A stretch of 64,000 bases of DNA from assembly GCA_002937655.1 (NCBI GenBank), contig PTKH01000004.1, forward strand, positions 25,093 through 89,092. The letters run 5' to 3'. Each line of letters begins with the position of its first letter. The first letter of the stretch is position 1. This DNA comes from Alphaproteobacteria bacterium MarineAlpha9_Bin3. Its GTDB lineage: Bacteria > Pseudomonadota > Alphaproteobacteria > TMED109. Both the position numbers and the translations under genes were made by a program. The notes under the pieces were generated by a model. That model did not search any database, was not told the origin of the DNA, and saw only the letters and a program-made list of their open reading frames with translations. This document shows positions 47,857 to 59,136 of this stretch, piece by piece.

Positions 47857-49313
47857 AAAATAATTGCTCTACTGATATAAGTCATAAAATTTATAATATT
47901 ATCTGCAAAAATAATGAAAGTTAAAATAAAAAGAGAAGATGTAAAAAGAATAATTTTCATACTTACTTTTGACTCAACTATGAATGATTCATCTGAATCA
48001 TCTAAATACATGACTTTGATAATATTTAAATAATAATAGGCTGATATTACACTTCCAATTATTCCTATTATTGCTGTTAATAAATAACCAGAAGTTATTA
48101 CCGCCTTAAAGACATAAAATTTAGCGATAAATCCTGCTAAAGGAGGTAATCCAGCCATTGATAAGAGTAAAATACCTAAACAAACTGCATAGAAAGGGTT
48201 GGATTTAGATAGTCCAGCATAACTTGATATATTCTCTAACATTATATTATCTTTTTCCATAGAAAGTATAAATGTGAAAACTCCTATAGAAGATATTGCA
48301 TATATAGTAATATATAATAAAGATGACTCTAAACCTAACTGATTTCCTAAACTTAATGCTAAAAATATATATCCAATATTACTAATAGCACTATAAGCTA
48401 ATAATCTTTTAATATTTTTTTGAAGAAGTGCTCCGAAGGCTCCTACAAATATTGATAATAAGCCTAATACTAAGACCAATTGTAGCCATATAAAATTAAT
48501 ATCAATGAAAGCTATATATAGTATCCTCATTAAAACGCCAATTGCCGCTATCTTAGGAACAATTGCAAAATATGCAGTTATAGAAGTTGGAGCTCCTTCA
48601 TATACATCTGGAGTCCACATATGAAAAGGAGCTATAGATAACTTAAAAGCTATAGATGAAATTATTAATATTATTGAAAAAATTAATAATAAACTTACTT
48701 CATTTGGATTGAGGTAATTAAAACTAAGTATGGTAAATGAGGTTGTCCCTGTAATTCCGAATAATAAAGAAACACCAAATAAGAAGAACCCAGATGCCAA
48801 AGCACCAAGTATAAAGTATTTAAGGCCAGCCTCTGAGGATTTTAAAGAATCCTTTTTTGCAGCTGCCAACACATAAAGAGCTAATGATTGCAACTCTAAA
48901 CCTAAATAAAGTGTAATAAAATTATTTGATGAAAGCATTACTAGCATGCCTAAAATAGAAAATAATATTAATAGAGGATACTCAAAAATATATAAATTTT
49001 CTATACTTCTATATCTTTCAGAAATTATAAGAACTATTATTGCTGCAAATAATATCAATGCTTTAAGGTAAATTATTAGTTTATCTGTTACCACTAAATC
49101 ATAAAAACCTAGAGAAGCCCTGTGATCCCCCATTAATAAGAAAAATAATGTTCCCAAAAGACCAATTATGGAAAAAATAGAAAAATAAGATTGGCGATTA
49201 AGTTTATTTCCTCCTGAATAAACTCCCAAAGGAATAAAAATAAGCAACCATAGGGATAAGAATATTTCTGGAAGAGCAATACTTAAATCTGAAATATTTG
49301 ATACTGAATTCAA
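47853..49313 (-). CDS. nuoN: NADH-quinone oxidoreductase subunit N, TTG start
   Basis: Antiporter-like membrane subunit of complex I. Many membrane helices, with typical segments LYLGLELQSLALYVLAA, SSEAGLKYFILGALASGFFLFG, and IAPFHMWTPDVYEGAPTSITAYFA. The ORF track begins at a TTG at 49325; I prefer the TTG at 49313, which has GGAG 6 bases upstream, giving 486 residues. No ATG is available near the family N-terminus, so a TTG start is needed in either case. Last nuo gene, coupled to birA. Confidence 0.95.
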   Translation of the reverse strand: MNSVSNISDLSIALPEIFLSLWLLIFIPLGVYSGGNKLNRQSYFSIFSIIGLLGTLFFLLMGDHRASLGFYDLVVTDKLIIYLKALILFAAIIVLIISERYRSIENLYIFEYPLLILFSILGMLVMLSSNNFITLYLGLELQSLALYVLAAAKKDSLKSSEAGLKYFILGALASGFFLFGVSLLFGITGTTSFTILSFNYLNPNEVSLLLIFSIILIISSIAFKLSIAPFHMWTPDVYEGAPTSITAYFAIVPKIAAIGVLMRILYIAFIDINFIWLQLVLVLGLLSIFVGAFGALLQKNIKRLLAYSAISNIGYIFLALSLGNQLGLESSLLYITIYAISSIGVFTFILSMEKDNIMLENISSYAGLSKSNPFYAVCLGILLLSMAGLPPLAGFIAKFYVFKAVITSGYLLTAIIGIIGSVISAYYYLNIIKVMYLDDSDESFIVESKVSMKIILFTSSLFILTFIIFADNIINFMTYISRAIIL

Positions 49314-49332
49314 TGACTTCTCCAAATATAGG

Positions 49333-50817
49333 CTAGTTAACTAATCTTGCATTAATATTATTAACTAAAATTGACACTGACTCTCTAAATTCAATTGAAA
49401 AACTCTCAGGATAAATACCTAACCAGAACACTCCAACTATTATCGGTATAAATATCACATACTCTCTTTTATCCAGATCATTAATGTCTTTCAGATTAGC
49501 ATTCTCAAGTTTACCAAAAACTACTCTTTTATAAAGCCATAGCATATATGCTGCACCTAAAATCATTCCTATTCCAGTTGTAAAAGCCAAATAACCATTA
49601 ACTTTATAAGCTGCAATTAAAACCAATACCTCTCCTACAAAACCACTAGTTCCAGGTAAACCCACCGATGCTAATGTAAATACCATAAAAATAAGAGCAA
49701 ATTTAGGCATATTTGAAACAATTCCACCATAGTCTGATATCATTCTTGTGTGCATTCTGTCATAAAGAACTCCAATACAAAGGAATAATGCTGCTGAAAC
49801 TAAACCATGACTTAACATTTGAATAATAGCTCCATCAATACCTTCTTGTTTAAAAGTAAATAAACCAATAGTTACATAACCCATATGTGCTACTGAAGAA
49901 TAAGCAATAAGCTTTTTCATATCTTTTTGCATTAAAGCTACTAATGAAGCATATATAATTGCGATAACACCAAGTATAAAAACTAATGGAGCATAATATT
50001 CACTTGCTTCAGGTAACATAGGAATAGAAAAACGAATAAACCCATAGCCACCAACTTTTAATAAAACTCCCGCCAAAATTACAGATCCAGCAGTAGGTGC
50101 CTCTACATGAGCATCGGGTAGCCATGTATGAAATGGCCACATAGGAGTTTTAACTGCAAAAGACGCAAATAATGCAGGCCATAATAATAGTTGTAAATAA
50201 TAAGGAAATTTATACTCTAATAGTTCTCTTATATCGAAAGTTCCAGAGGTATAGCCCATAACTATTATAGCGATTAAAAATAATACTGAACCAGCTAAGG
50301 TATATAAAAAAAATTTAAATGCTGCATATATTCTTCTTGGACCACCCCAAATTCCAATAATCAAAAACATTGGTATAAGAAGTGCTTCAAAGAATATGTA
50401 AAATAGTAATAAATCTAAAGCACAAAATGTTCCTATCATTAAAGTTTCTAATAATAAGAAAAGTATCATATATTCTTTAACTCTTATTTTGATAGATTTC
50501 CAACTAGCTAATAAACAGATAGGAACAAGAAATGCAGATAAGACTACAAAGAGCATAGAAATGCCATCTAAACCTAATCTATATGAGACTCCAATTGCAG
50601 AGAATAATTTTACTTCTTCTAAAAAATGAAATCCATTAGACTGAGGAAAATTTAGCCATAAAAAAAGAGATAAAATAAAAACGACTAAGGATGTCCATAA
50701 TGCTACCATTTTTGTATTTTTGACAACTGTCTTTTCATCTCCATCAATTAAACTAATGAAAAAAGCTCCAAAAATTGGAATAAATATCATCAAAGATAAA
50801 ATTGGCCAACTACTCAT
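49333..50817 (-). CDS. nuoM: NADH-quinone oxidoreductase subunit M
   Basis: Antiporter-like proton-pumping subunit of complex I. Typical segments are YRLGLDGISMLFVVLSAF, FFEALLIPMFLIIGIWGG, AVKTPMWPFHTWLPDAHVEAPTAGSVILAGVLLKVGGYG, and KKLIAYSSVAHMGYV, including the conserved Glu and Lys of the proton channel. The ATG at 50817 (MSSWPILSL) is preferred to a GTG at 50829; it overlaps the nuoL stop region by no coding bases and gives 494 residues. Confidence 0.97.
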   Translation of the reverse strand: MSSWPILSLMIFIPIFGAFFISLIDGDEKTVVKNTKMVALWTSLVVFILSLFLWLNFPQSNGFHFLEEVKLFSAIGVSYRLGLDGISMLFVVLSAFLVPICLLASWKSIKIRVKEYMILFLLLETLMIGTFCALDLLLFYIFFEALLIPMFLIIGIWGGPRRIYAAFKFFLYTLAGSVLFLIAIIVMGYTSGTFDIRELLEYKFPYYLQLLLWPALFASFAVKTPMWPFHTWLPDAHVEAPTAGSVILAGVLLKVGGYGFIRFSIPMLPEASEYYAPLVFILGVIAIIYASLVALMQKDMKKLIAYSSVAHMGYVTIGLFTFKQEGIDGAIIQMLSHGLVSAALFLCIGVLYDRMHTRMISDYGGIVSNMPKFALIFMVFTLASVGLPGTSGFVGEVLVLIAAYKVNGYLAFTTGIGMILGAAYMLWLYKRVVFGKLENANLKDINDLDKREYVIFIPIIVGVFWLGIYPESFSIEFRESVSILVNNINARLVN

Positions 50818-50819
50818 TA

Positions 50820-52739
50820 CTACAACCACCCAAAATAAATTAAAAATTGCCAGCTAAATAAAATAATCAGGCCAAAAAACATTGTAAAAGCATAATGATA
50901 AACGTAACCACTTTGAAAAGATCTTATTTTACTTGCTAAACGTGAACAAAAATAAGCTATACCATTTGGGCCAAATCTATCAATAATTCTAATATCACCT
51001 TTAGTCCACAAAATATTTCCTATATTTTTTAATTGTCTAGTTAAAATTAAATCGTATATTTCATCAAACCAAAATTTATTTTTAGAGATATTATAAAGCT
51101 TTGGAAACTTGTCCGCATTTTTTTTTGGAAGATCAACTTTCTTTATATAAAATATCCATGCAAAATAAATGCCTAAAATAGCAACAATTATTGGTGATAG
51201 CTTGACTAGTAAAGGAACATGGTGAGCATTAACTAAAGCTTGATGATTATCTAATATTAAAATAGATTCTAACCAAAAATCATGATGTGTATCAACCATA
51301 CTATAGCCTAGCCAACCGGATATTATTGCACCAATAGAAAGAATTAATAATGGAATTAAAATATATAATGGAGACTCATGTGCTTTACTAATATCTGTTC
51401 TAGGTTTACCATGAAAAACCATAAATAAAATTTTCCATGAATAAAAAGCTGTTAAAAAGGCTGCTATTAAACCCAAATAAAAAGCAATATATCCAAAAAT
51501 ACTATGATGACCCCAAGCTGCCTCTAATATAATATCCTTAGAGAAAAAACCTGCAAAGGGAGGAAGTCCGGCTAATGCTAGAGAACCTATCCACATAGCA
51601 GCACAAGTATAAGGAAGAACCTTTGCTAACCCTCCCATTTTTCTAATGTCTTGTTCATCAGACAAAGCATGAATAACAGAACCTGCTCCAAGAAATAATA
51701 AAGCCTTAAAGAAAGCGTGTGTCATAAGATGAAACATACCTGCTGAATATGCCGACACGCCACACGCAAAAAACATATAGCCTAACTGACTACAAGTTGA
51801 GTAAGCTATGATTTTTTTAATATCATTCTGAGTAATTGCTATACAAGCAGCAAAAATTGAGGTAATAGCCCCAACTAAAATTACAAAATTTAATGCTACG
51901 GGGGCATATTCGAATAATGGAGAACACCTTGCAACAAGAAATACACCGGCTGTCACCATAGTAGCAGCATGAATCAGAGCTGAAACAGGTGTGGGACCTT
52001 CCATCGCATCAGCTAACCATGTATGAAGACCAATTTGAGCTGATTTTCCCATCGCGCCAATAAATAACAGAAAGCAAGCTAATTCAATATATGGTATTGA
52101 AAAATTAAAAAATAAAATACTAGATTCTAAAAATAATGAAGTCTTTTCAAAGACTTTATCAAAGTCTAAGCTTCCTGTTAATTTATATATTATACATATG
52201 CCTAAAATAAGTCCTAAATCTCCGACACGATTCACTATGAATGCTTTAATAGCTGCTGCATTTGCACTCTGTTTTTTAAACCAAAAACCTATTAGTAAAT
52301 ATGAACATAATCCAACTCCCTCCCAACCAAAAAATAACTGTAAAAAGTTATTTGAGGTTACAAGCATAAGCATTGCAAAAGTAAATAAAGACAAGTAGGA
52401 AAAAAAACGAGATTTATGTTCATCATGATCCATATAACCAATGGAATATAAATGTACTAAGCTTGATACTAGCATTACAACAAAAAGCATAACGGCACTT
52501 AATACATCTAACCTTAAAGACCAACTTACTGTTAAAGCTTCAGAGTTAACCCAATAACCTAAATGAGTAATATATGACTCTCCTGTTATAGCTTGTGAAA
52601 GCAAAATTATTGAAAATAAAAGTGAGAGAAAAGAAAATAAAGTGGGCAACCACATTACTCCTTTTTTACCCAAAAATTTAGGAAATAATCCACTTAAAAC
52701 TGAGCCCATTAAAGGAAGAAATACTAATAGTTTAAGCAT
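50820..52739 (-). CDS. nuoL: NADH-quinone oxidoreductase subunit L
   Basis: Most distal antiporter-like subunit of complex I, with a C-terminal lateral helix. Conserved parts are SLRLDVLSAVMLFVVMLVSSLVHLYSIGYM, LFFGWEGVGLCSYLLIGFW, GLHTWLADAMEGPTPVSALIHAATMVTAGVF, and KKIIAYSTCSQLGYMFFACG. The 639 residues include the long C-terminal helix with a KFPKLYNISKNKFWFDEIYDLI segment. AGGA precedes the ATG. It starts the nuoL-M-N module. Confidence 0.97.
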   Translation of the reverse strand: MLKLLVFLPLMGSVLSGLFPKFLGKKGVMWLPTLFSFLSLLFSIILLSQAITGESYITHLGYWVNSEALTVSWSLRLDVLSAVMLFVVMLVSSLVHLYSIGYMDHDEHKSRFFSYLSLFTFAMLMLVTSNNFLQLFFGWEGVGLCSYLLIGFWFKKQSANAAAIKAFIVNRVGDLGLILGICIIYKLTGSLDFDKVFEKTSLFLESSILFFNFSIPYIELACFLLFIGAMGKSAQIGLHTWLADAMEGPTPVSALIHAATMVTAGVFLVARCSPLFEYAPVALNFVILVGAITSIFAACIAITQNDIKKIIAYSTCSQLGYMFFACGVSAYSAGMFHLMTHAFFKALLFLGAGSVIHALSDEQDIRKMGGLAKVLPYTCAAMWIGSLALAGLPPFAGFFSKDIILEAAWGHHSIFGYIAFYLGLIAAFLTAFYSWKILFMVFHGKPRTDISKAHESPLYILIPLLILSIGAIISGWLGYSMVDTHHDFWLESILILDNHQALVNAHHVPLLVKLSPIIVAILGIYFAWIFYIKKVDLPKKNADKFPKLYNISKNKFWFDEIYDLILTRQLKNIGNILWTKGDIRIIDRFGPNGIAYFCSRLASKIRSFQSGYVYHYAFTMFFGLIILFSWQFLIYFGWL

Positions 52740-52740
52740 T

Positions 52741-53052
52741 TTATCCTTTCATACTATTTGCATCTTCAACAGCTATAGATCCTCTTGATCTAAAAAATAC
52801 TACTAAAATTGCTAGTCCAATAGCAGCCTCTGCAGCAGCAACCGTTAATACAAATAATGCAAATACTTGACCAAAAATGAGGTTTAAATGAGTAGAAAAA
52901 GCTATAAAATTAATATTCACTGCTAATAACATCAATTCTATGGACATTAAGATTATTATTAAATTCTTTCTATTTAAAAAAACTCCAAATATACCAATAG
53001 TAAATATTATAGAAGATAATATAAGATAATGATTAAGGCTTATTTGGTACAT
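52741..53052 (-). CDS. nuoK: NADH-quinone oxidoreductase subunit K
   Basis: Small membrane subunit of complex I with three helices. The two functionally important glutamates are in [20 protein letters not shown] and [20 protein letters not shown]. The 103 residues are standard. One base separates it from nuoL and two from nuoJ. Confidence 0.97.
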   Translation of the reverse strand: MYQISLNHYLILSSIIFTIGIFGVFLNRKNLIIILMSIELMLLAVNINFIAFSTHLNLIFGQVFALFVLTVAAAEAAIGLAILVVFFRSRGSIAVEDANSMKG

Positions 53053-53054
53053 GA

Positions 53055-53660
53055 CTATACCCCCTTCCCTATTTCAACTTTGCTAACTTCTATAGAATCT
53101 GATTTATCACGTAAAGTTTGTTTTACAGCGTCTTGTTTTTTTACATTCTCTCTTCTTCTATGAGTTAAAACAATAGCTCCAATCATAGCAACAAGAAGTA
53201 TGAGTCCTGCACATTGAAATAGATAAATATAGTCAGTATAAATTACATTTCCAAGTGCTCTAGTATTTTCTATTTCTGATAATTTTACAAATAACTCATT
53301 TCCAGGTATTTCTGATATCCCATATTTCATTCCAATAAAAGAAAAAATAATTTCACCTAAAAGAACTGCTCCTATTAAAAGACCGAGAGGTGCATTTTTT
53401 ATCATTCCAGCCCTTAAGGAGCTAAAGTCTATATTTAACATCATTATGACAAATAAAAATAAAACTGCTACGGCTCCAACGTAAACAACTAAAAGTAGCA
53501 TTGCTAAAAATTCAGCTCCCATTAAAACAAATAAACCTGTTGAATTAAAAAATGTAAGAATAAGAAAAAATACGGAATGAACAGGATTCTTTGTAGTAAT
53601 AACCATTATTGCAGAAAATATAGCAATTATAGAAAATAAATAGAAAAAAACTGGAAGCAT
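53055..53660 (-). CDS. nuoJ: NADH-quinone oxidoreductase subunit J
   Basis: Membrane subunit of complex I with five helices. Typical segments are [52 protein letters not shown], which contains the pi-bulge helix equivalent of TM3. The C-terminal tail (about 165-201) is charged and short. Length 201. Located between nuoI and nuoK as in the standard order. Confidence 0.97.
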   Translation of the reverse strand: MLPVFFYLFSIIAIFSAIMVITTKNPVHSVFFLILTFFNSTGLFVLMGAEFLAMLLLVVYVGAVAVLFLFVIMMLNIDFSSLRAGMIKNAPLGLLIGAVLLGEIIFSFIGMKYGISEIPGNELFVKLSEIENTRALGNVIYTDYIYLFQCAGLILLVAMIGAIVLTHRRRENVKKQDAVKQTLRDKSDSIEVSKVEIGKGV

Positions 53661-53675
53661 AAAAATTCCTTAATA

Positions 53676-54164
53676 TTACCTAAATTGTTTATCTTTTTGA
53701 ATATTGTTAGATAGAACTGACTCCCATCTATCTCCATTCTCTAAAAGTTTTTCTTTATCATAAAAAAGTTCTTCACGAGACTCTTTAGCAAATTCATAAT
53801 TAGGTCCTTGAACTATAGCATCTACGGGACAAGCTTCTTCACATAACCCACAATAAATACACTTAGTCATGTCTATATCATACCTAGTGGTTCTTCGACT
53901 ATCATCATCTCTTGGTTCAGATTCGATAGTAATTGCTAATGCAGGACAAACTGCTTCACATAATTTACATGCTATACATCTTTCTTCGCCATTTGGGTAT
54001 CTTCTTAAAGCATGTTCTCCTCTAAAACGAGGGCTTAATTTTCCTTTTTCATATGGGTAATTTATTGTAACTGGCTTTTTAAACATATACTTAAAAGTTA
54101 AAAACATACCTGATGCAAGTTCTCCAAGCATAATAAACCAAAAAGATCTAAATAATTTACCCAA
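53676..54164 (-). CDS. nuoI: NADH-quinone oxidoreductase subunit I, TTG start
   Basis: Carries the two [4Fe-4S] clusters N6a and N6b; both motifs are present as [12 protein letters not shown] and [12 protein letters not shown]. The N-terminal amphipathic helix ([27 protein letters not shown]) attaches it to the membrane arm. The 162-residue form begins with TTG at 54164, with AGGAG 7 bases upstream; the next ATG would remove the membrane-anchoring helix. Lies 11 bases after nuoH. Confidence 0.97.
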   Translation of the reverse strand: MGKLFRSFWFIMLGELASGMFLTFKYMFKKPVTINYPYEKGKLSPRFRGEHALRRYPNGEERCIACKLCEAVCPALAITIESEPRDDDSRRTTRYDIDMTKCIYCGLCEEACPVDAIVQGPNYEFAKESREELFYDKEKLLENGDRWESVLSNNIQKDKQFR

Positions 54165-54175
54165 TTCTGCGCTCC

Positions 54176-55195
54176 TTAAACACTCGATGGCAATAAGTCA
54201 AAAATAATTAAAAATCCTGAAGTTAATACAACCCATAATAGTGAAAAAGGTAAAAATACCTTCCAACCAATTCTCATTAATTGGTCATACCTAAACCGAG
54301 GAAAAGTTGCTCTAACCCATAAAAAAGTAAATAACATTAAAGATGTTTTTCCTGCAAACCATATAAAACCAGGAATTTGATTTAATATGGCAATATCAAA
54401 TGGAGGAAGCCACCCACCAAAAAATAAAATAGTAGCCATTCCACTCATCATTATCATAGCTGCATATTCACCTAAAAAAAACATGGCAAATAGCATTGAT
54501 GAATATTCAGTAAAATATCCACCAACTAAAGATGACTCATCTTCAGGCAGATCAAATGGAGCTCTATTAGTTTCTGCTAAAGCTGATATAAAAAAAACTA
54601 TAAACATAGGAAATAAAGGAAATACATACCAGACTGATTTTTGAGCATAAACAATTTCGCTTAAGTTAAGTGAACCAACACATACTAAAACTGTAACTAT
54701 AACTAAACCTATAGATACTTCATAAGAAACCATTTGAGCTGCTGACCTTAAAGCACCCATAAATGCATATTTAGAATTACTTGCCCATCCAGCCATAATA
54801 ATGCCATAAACAGATAAAGAAGAAATAGCAAACAAATATAAAACACCTACATTTATATTTGAAATTACCCATCCATCTGCTATTGGAATAACTGCCCATG
54901 CAGCTATAGAAAGAGAAAATGCAACCATAGGCGCTAATAAAAAAATAATTTTATTAGATACAGTAGGGAATATGGTTTCCTTAGAAAATAACTTTAATCC
55001 ATCCGCAAGAGGTTGTAAAAGTCCGAATGGACCAACAACATTAGGTCCTTTCCTTAATTGCACTGAAGCAATAACTTTTCTTTCTGCATACGTTAAAAAA
55101 GCAACAATAACCAATAATGGAACTACAAGACCAATAATTTTTAACATAATAAATATAAAAGCTAAAAAATTTTCATTATAAAAAATATCAAACAT
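54176..55195 (-). CDS. nuoH: NADH-quinone oxidoreductase subunit H
   Basis: Membrane subunit at the quinone-binding interface of complex I. Conserved parts are [68 protein letters not shown], and [23 protein letters not shown]. The 339 residues are full length. Its ATG overlaps the nuoG stop by one base (TAATG). Confidence 0.98.
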   Translation of the reverse strand: MFDIFYNENFLAFIFIMLKIIGLVVPLLVIVAFLTYAERKVIASVQLRKGPNVVGPFGLLQPLADGLKLFSKETIFPTVSNKIIFLLAPMVAFSLSIAAWAVIPIADGWVISNINVGVLYLFAISSLSVYGIIMAGWASNSKYAFMGALRSAAQMVSYEVSIGLVIVTVLVCVGSLNLSEIVYAQKSVWYVFPLFPMFIVFFISALAETNRAPFDLPEDESSLVGGYFTEYSSMLFAMFFLGEYAAMIMMSGMATILFFGGWLPPFDIAILNQIPGFIWFAGKTSLMLFTFLWVRATFPRFRYDQLMRIGWKVFLPFSLLWVVLTSGFLIIFDLLPSSV

Positions 55196-57252
55196 TATAT
55201 ACCTAATTTATTTTTTGCAATTGAACATTTTGCCATAGTTTCAGATGAACGGGAAATTGGGCAAGTCATGAAATAATTTATTTCTAAGGGTTTTATTTCA
55301 GATTTATTAAGCCTAATTTTAGTGTCTCCAATATCACAGACCTCTGATTTAATAACAGAATTTTCTGCTATAAAAGTTTTATTTATTCTTTCAAATCTAT
55401 TTCTTAGTTGTTCAATATTATTATAAGGTAACGTTTTTCCAATATACTCTGAGAAAGCTCTTATTATTTTCCAGTCTTCCTTAGCATTTCCAGGTGGAGG
55501 AACAGCAGCATAGGTTCTTTGAACCCTTCCTTCAGTATTAATATATGTTGCATTTTTTTCAGTATAAGCAGAACCAGGTAAAATTAAATCAGCAAATTCA
55601 GCCCCTTTATCACCATGATGACCTTGATAAATGACAAATGACTCAGATTGTTTTTCTGTTATTTCTTCATCGTATCCTAATAACCAGACTAACTTGATCT
55701 GTTTTGTTTTCATTCCTTCTATAATGCCTTTTGTATCAAAACCATTTTTACCAGGAACAAATCCTGCTTCTAAAGCTCCTACTCTATTTGCTTCCGTATG
55801 AAGAACTCCTATTCCATTCCAATCATCAGTATAGTTATTATATTTTTTTGCGATCTCTCGAATTCTTCCTAATATACCTGCACCATCTTTTCTATTTAAT
55901 ACAGATTCTCCTATTAAAAACAATGTTTTATAAGAATTATCTAATATTTTATTATAATTATGTTTACCTTTAAATATTTTATCAATAATGTCAGCATCAT
56001 TTCCTAATTCATTTATAGGGTAACTTGATTGATCGCCTCCACCTATTCTAGCAATTTGTATATTATTTTCTAGCCATGCTTTTCTTATTCGAGCATCTAA
56101 TAATGCAGCCTCATATCTTGGCTGACTTCCTATGATTAATAAATTATCTATTTCTTCTATACCTGAAATTTTTGGATTAAATAACCATCCACTTCTTTCT
56201 TTTTTATTAATTGGTAATTTAGATAATATTGGCCTACTATCAATATTTACTACGTTTAAAGAGTCCATAACATCTTTTAAGGCTACTATAGACTCTAAAC
56301 AAGCTTGTCCACCCACAATTGAAGCCATTTCATTTGGATTTAAACTATTCATAACTTTAGTCATTATTTGAAATGCTTCTTCCCATGAGCAAGGTTCTAA
56401 TTTTCCCTTGGAATTTCTTTTATAAGGGATATCTAGTCTTTGATTCAGCAAACCATCAATAGCAAATCTTGACTTATCGGCAAGCCACTCTTCATTTATA
56501 TCTTCATTTAACCTTGGAAGTACCCTTAATACTTGGCCATTCTTAGATCCTATTTGAATAGATGAACCTAGGGCGTCTAAGGTATCAATACTATTAGTTT
56601 TAGATAGCTCCCAAGGTCTTGCTTTAAATGCGTAGGGAGCTGATGTAAGAGCACCAACAGGACATAAGTCTATAATATTGCCAGATAACTCACCCCCAAG
56701 ACCAGAAGGAGAATTTGTAATAATTTCCATATCTTCTCCTCTACCAATAGCTCCCAACTCATGAACTCCTGCCACCTCATCCATAAAACGTACACACCTA
56801 GTACAGTGAATACACCTTGTCATAGTAGTTTTAATTAAAGGGCCAAATGGTTTATTATCTACAGATCTTTTACTTTCTTCATATCTAGTATTACCCCTTC
56901 CATAGAATAAAGCTTGGTCCTGTAAATCACACTCTCCTCCTTGATCACATATGGGACAATCTAAGGGATGATTTATTAATAGAAATTCCATAACTCCTTC
57001 TCTAGCAGCTTTTACAGAATCAGAATTAGTTACCACTTTCATACCCTCAGATGCTGGCATTGCACAACTTGCAATAGGTTTTGGAGATCCCTCTAATGCA
57101 ACTAAGCACATTCTACAATTACCAGCTATTGATAACCTTTCATGAAAACAAAAGCGAGGAATTTCAGCGCCTGTTTTTTCACAAGCTTGCATAACAGTAG
57201 AACCTTCTTCAACTTCAATTTCTTTTTCATCTACAAAAAGTTTTACCATCAT
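55195..57252 (-). CDS. nuoG: NADH-quinone oxidoreductase subunit G
   Basis: Large peripheral subunit carrying one [2Fe-2S] and two [4Fe-4S] clusters. Ligands appear in [17 protein letters not shown], the His-Cys cluster region [20 protein letters not shown] and [10 protein letters not shown]; a degenerate molybdopterin-oxidoreductase domain follows with [18 protein letters not shown] and [23 protein letters not shown]. The ORF track starts 6 codons upstream at 57270; tandem ATGs at 57252/57249 with AGG upstream give [11 protein letters not shown], the usual start. Length 686 from 57252. Confidence 0.97.
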   Translation of the reverse strand: MMVKLFVDEKEIEVEEGSTVMQACEKTGAEIPRFCFHERLSIAGNCRMCLVALEGSPKPIASCAMPASEGMKVVTNSDSVKAAREGVMEFLLINHPLDCPICDQGGECDLQDQALFYGRGNTRYEESKRSVDNKPFGPLIKTTMTRCIHCTRCVRFMDEVAGVHELGAIGRGEDMEIITNSPSGLGGELSGNIIDLCPVGALTSAPYAFKARPWELSKTNSIDTLDALGSSIQIGSKNGQVLRVLPRLNEDINEEWLADKSRFAIDGLLNQRLDIPYKRNSKGKLEPCSWEEAFQIMTKVMNSLNPNEMASIVGGQACLESIVALKDVMDSLNVVNIDSRPILSKLPINKKERSGWLFNPKISGIEEIDNLLIIGSQPRYEAALLDARIRKAWLENNIQIARIGGGDQSSYPINELGNDADIIDKIFKGKHNYNKILDNSYKTLFLIGESVLNRKDGAGILGRIREIAKKYNNYTDDWNGIGVLHTEANRVGALEAGFVPGKNGFDTKGIIEGMKTKQIKLVWLLGYDEEITEKQSESFVIYQGHHGDKGAEFADLILPGSAYTEKNATYINTEGRVQRTYAAVPPPGNAKEDWKIIRAFSEYIGKTLPYNNIEQLRNRFERINKTFIAENSVIKSEVCDIGDTKIRLNKSEIKPLEINYFMTCPISRSSETMAKCSIAKNKLGI

Positions 57253-57259
57253 TAAATAC

Positions 57260-58540
57260 CTATTCAGCAACCTTTAAAACTTTATAATTATTAATTCTAT
57301 TTTCAATTTCATGTCTAAAATGTTTTATTAAGCCTTGAACTGGCCAAGCCGCTGCATCTCCTAGAGCGCATATAGTATGCCCTTCAATTTGATCACAAAC
57401 ATTTTTTAATATGTCAATATCTTTAATATTGGCATTACCGTGTATTAATTTTTCCATGGAACGCATTACCCATCCAGTCCCTTCTCTGCATGGAGTACAC
57501 TGACCACAAGACTCGTGTTTATAAAATTTTGACAACCTCCATATTGCCTTAATTATGTCTGTAGATTTATCCATTACTATTACCCCGGCTGTTCCCAAAC
57601 CTGTACCAACATTTTTTAAAGAATCAAAATCCATTACTACATCTTCGCATATCGAAGCCGGTATAAGAGGAGTTGATGAACCTCCTGGAATAACAGCTAA
57701 TAAATTATCCCAACCTCCATTAACACCGCCAGCATGAACTTCTAAAAGTTCTTTTAATGTTATACCCATTTCCTCCTCCACAACACATGGAGAATTTACA
57801 TGACCGGATATACAAAATAATTTTGTACCTGTGTTGTTTTTATTACCTATAGAAGAAAACCAATCTGCTCCTCTTCTTAAAATTGTGGGAACAACAGCAA
57901 CAGTTTCAACATTTGATACAGTTGTAGGACAACCATATAAACCAGCATTTGCAGGAAAAGGCGGTTTTAATCTTGGTTGCCCCTTCTTTCCTTCAAGACT
58001 TTCTAAAAGAGCAGTTTCTTCTCCACAAATGTAGGCCCCTGCTCCTCTATGTAGAGTAATATCAAATGAATATCCAGTTTTACACGCGTCCTTTCCTAAA
58101 TATCCTTTATCATAAGCCTCGTTTATAGCTTTTTCTAATGCCTTAGCCTCTTGAACAAACTCACCTCTAATATAAATAAAACCATGGTTAGATTGCATTG
58201 CATAGCCTGCTAAAAATATTCCCTCTATTAATTTATGGGGCTCATTTCTCATAATTTCTCGATCTTTACAGGTTCCAGGTTCACTTTCATCTGCGTTAAT
58301 TACAATATAGTGAGGTTTATTTTTTTCTTTCGGCATAAACGACCATTTCAATCCTGTAGGAAAACCTGCTCCACCTCTTCCTCGGAGTTCTGAAGATTTT
58401 ACTTCATTGATTATCCATTCTGCTCCCTTATTAATTAGAGATTTTGTATTACTCCAATCCCCTCTTTTAGTACAGCTATCAATATCACTTAAGTTAAAAC
58501 CATGAATATTATCGAATATGATATTTTTTTTTGAAATCAT
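57260..58540 (-). CDS. nuoF: NADH-quinone oxidoreductase subunit F
   Basis: Flavoprotein subunit that binds NADH and FMN and cluster N3. FMN/NADH motifs are [35 protein letters not shown] and [22 protein letters not shown]3 ligands are in [15 protein letters not shown] with the fourth cysteine in [14 protein letters not shown]. The 426 residues are full length. The start overlaps the nuoE stop (ATGA). Confidence 0.98.
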   Translation of the reverse strand: MISKKNIIFDNIHGFNLSDIDSCTKRGDWSNTKSLINKGAEWIINEVKSSELRGRGGAGFPTGLKWSFMPKEKNKPHYIVINADESEPGTCKDREIMRNEPHKLIEGIFLAGYAMQSNHGFIYIRGEFVQEAKALEKAINEAYDKGYLGKDACKTGYSFDITLHRGAGAYICGEETALLESLEGKKGQPRLKPPFPANAGLYGCPTTVSNVETVAVVPTILRRGADWFSSIGNKNNTGTKLFCISGHVNSPCVVEEEMGITLKELLEVHAGGVNGGWDNLLAVIPGGSSTPLIPASICEDVVMDFDSLKNVGTGLGTAGVIVMDKSTDIIKAIWRLSKFYKHESCGQCTPCREGTGWVMRSMEKLIHGNANIKDIDILKNVCDQIEGHTICALGDAAAWPVQGLIKHFRHEIENRINNYKVLKVAE

Positions 58541-59136
58541 TTTAGTTTAGCCTTTATATTAATTGGTTCTGACCCCAATCTTTTTGATTGAGGACCAGGT
58601 TTAGGTTTATTTCCCTTTTGAAGGTCTTCAATTATTTTAAGCATTGAATCTTTATTTAAATCTTCGTAAAAATCATCATTTATTTGAACCATAGGAGCAT
58701 TTGAACAAGCACCCAGACATTCTACTTCCAATAAGGTAAAATTATTATCTTTAGAAGTTTCTCCAAAATCTATACCTAACTTATTTTTACAAGTACTTAC
58801 AATATCGTCACTTCCTCTAAGCCAACATGGGGTCGTAGTACATACCTGTAGAAGATTTTTTCCAACCGGCTCTAAATTAAACATAGTATAAAACGTAGCA
58901 ACTTCTAATACCTTAATTAAAGGAACAGAAAGTATGTCAGATATACATTTCATTGCAGCGGTGGGTACCCAATTATCATGCTGTCTCTGAGCTAAATCCA
59001 ATAATGGTAGAAGAGCACTTGCTTTTTTTTCCTTGGGATAATTAGATAATATTTTATCAATTTTTTTGGTATTAATTTTATTAAAAATAAAATTTTTAGG
59101 TTGCAAATCATCTACTGCTGGTCTCCTTATACTCAT
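58537..59136 (-). CDS. nuoE: NADH-quinone oxidoreductase subunit E
   Basis: Thioredoxin-like subunit with the [2Fe-2S] cluster N1a. Ligands are in [11 protein letters not shown] and [18 protein letters not shown]. The C-terminal tail [16 protein letters not shown] is characteristic of the alphaproteobacterial and mitochondrial-type 24 kDa subunit. Length 199. Its start overlaps the nuoD stop (ATGA), as nuoF overlaps it in turn. Confidence 0.97.
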   Translation of the reverse strand: MSIRRPAVDDLQPKNFIFNKINTKKIDKILSNYPKEKKASALLPLLDLAQRQHDNWVPTAAMKCISDILSVPLIKVLEVATFYTMFNLEPVGKNLLQVCTTTPCWLRGSDDIVSTCKNKLGIDFGETSKDNNFTLLEVECLGACSNAPMVQINDDFYEDLNKDSMLKIIEDLQKGNKPKPGPQSKRLGSEPINIKAKLK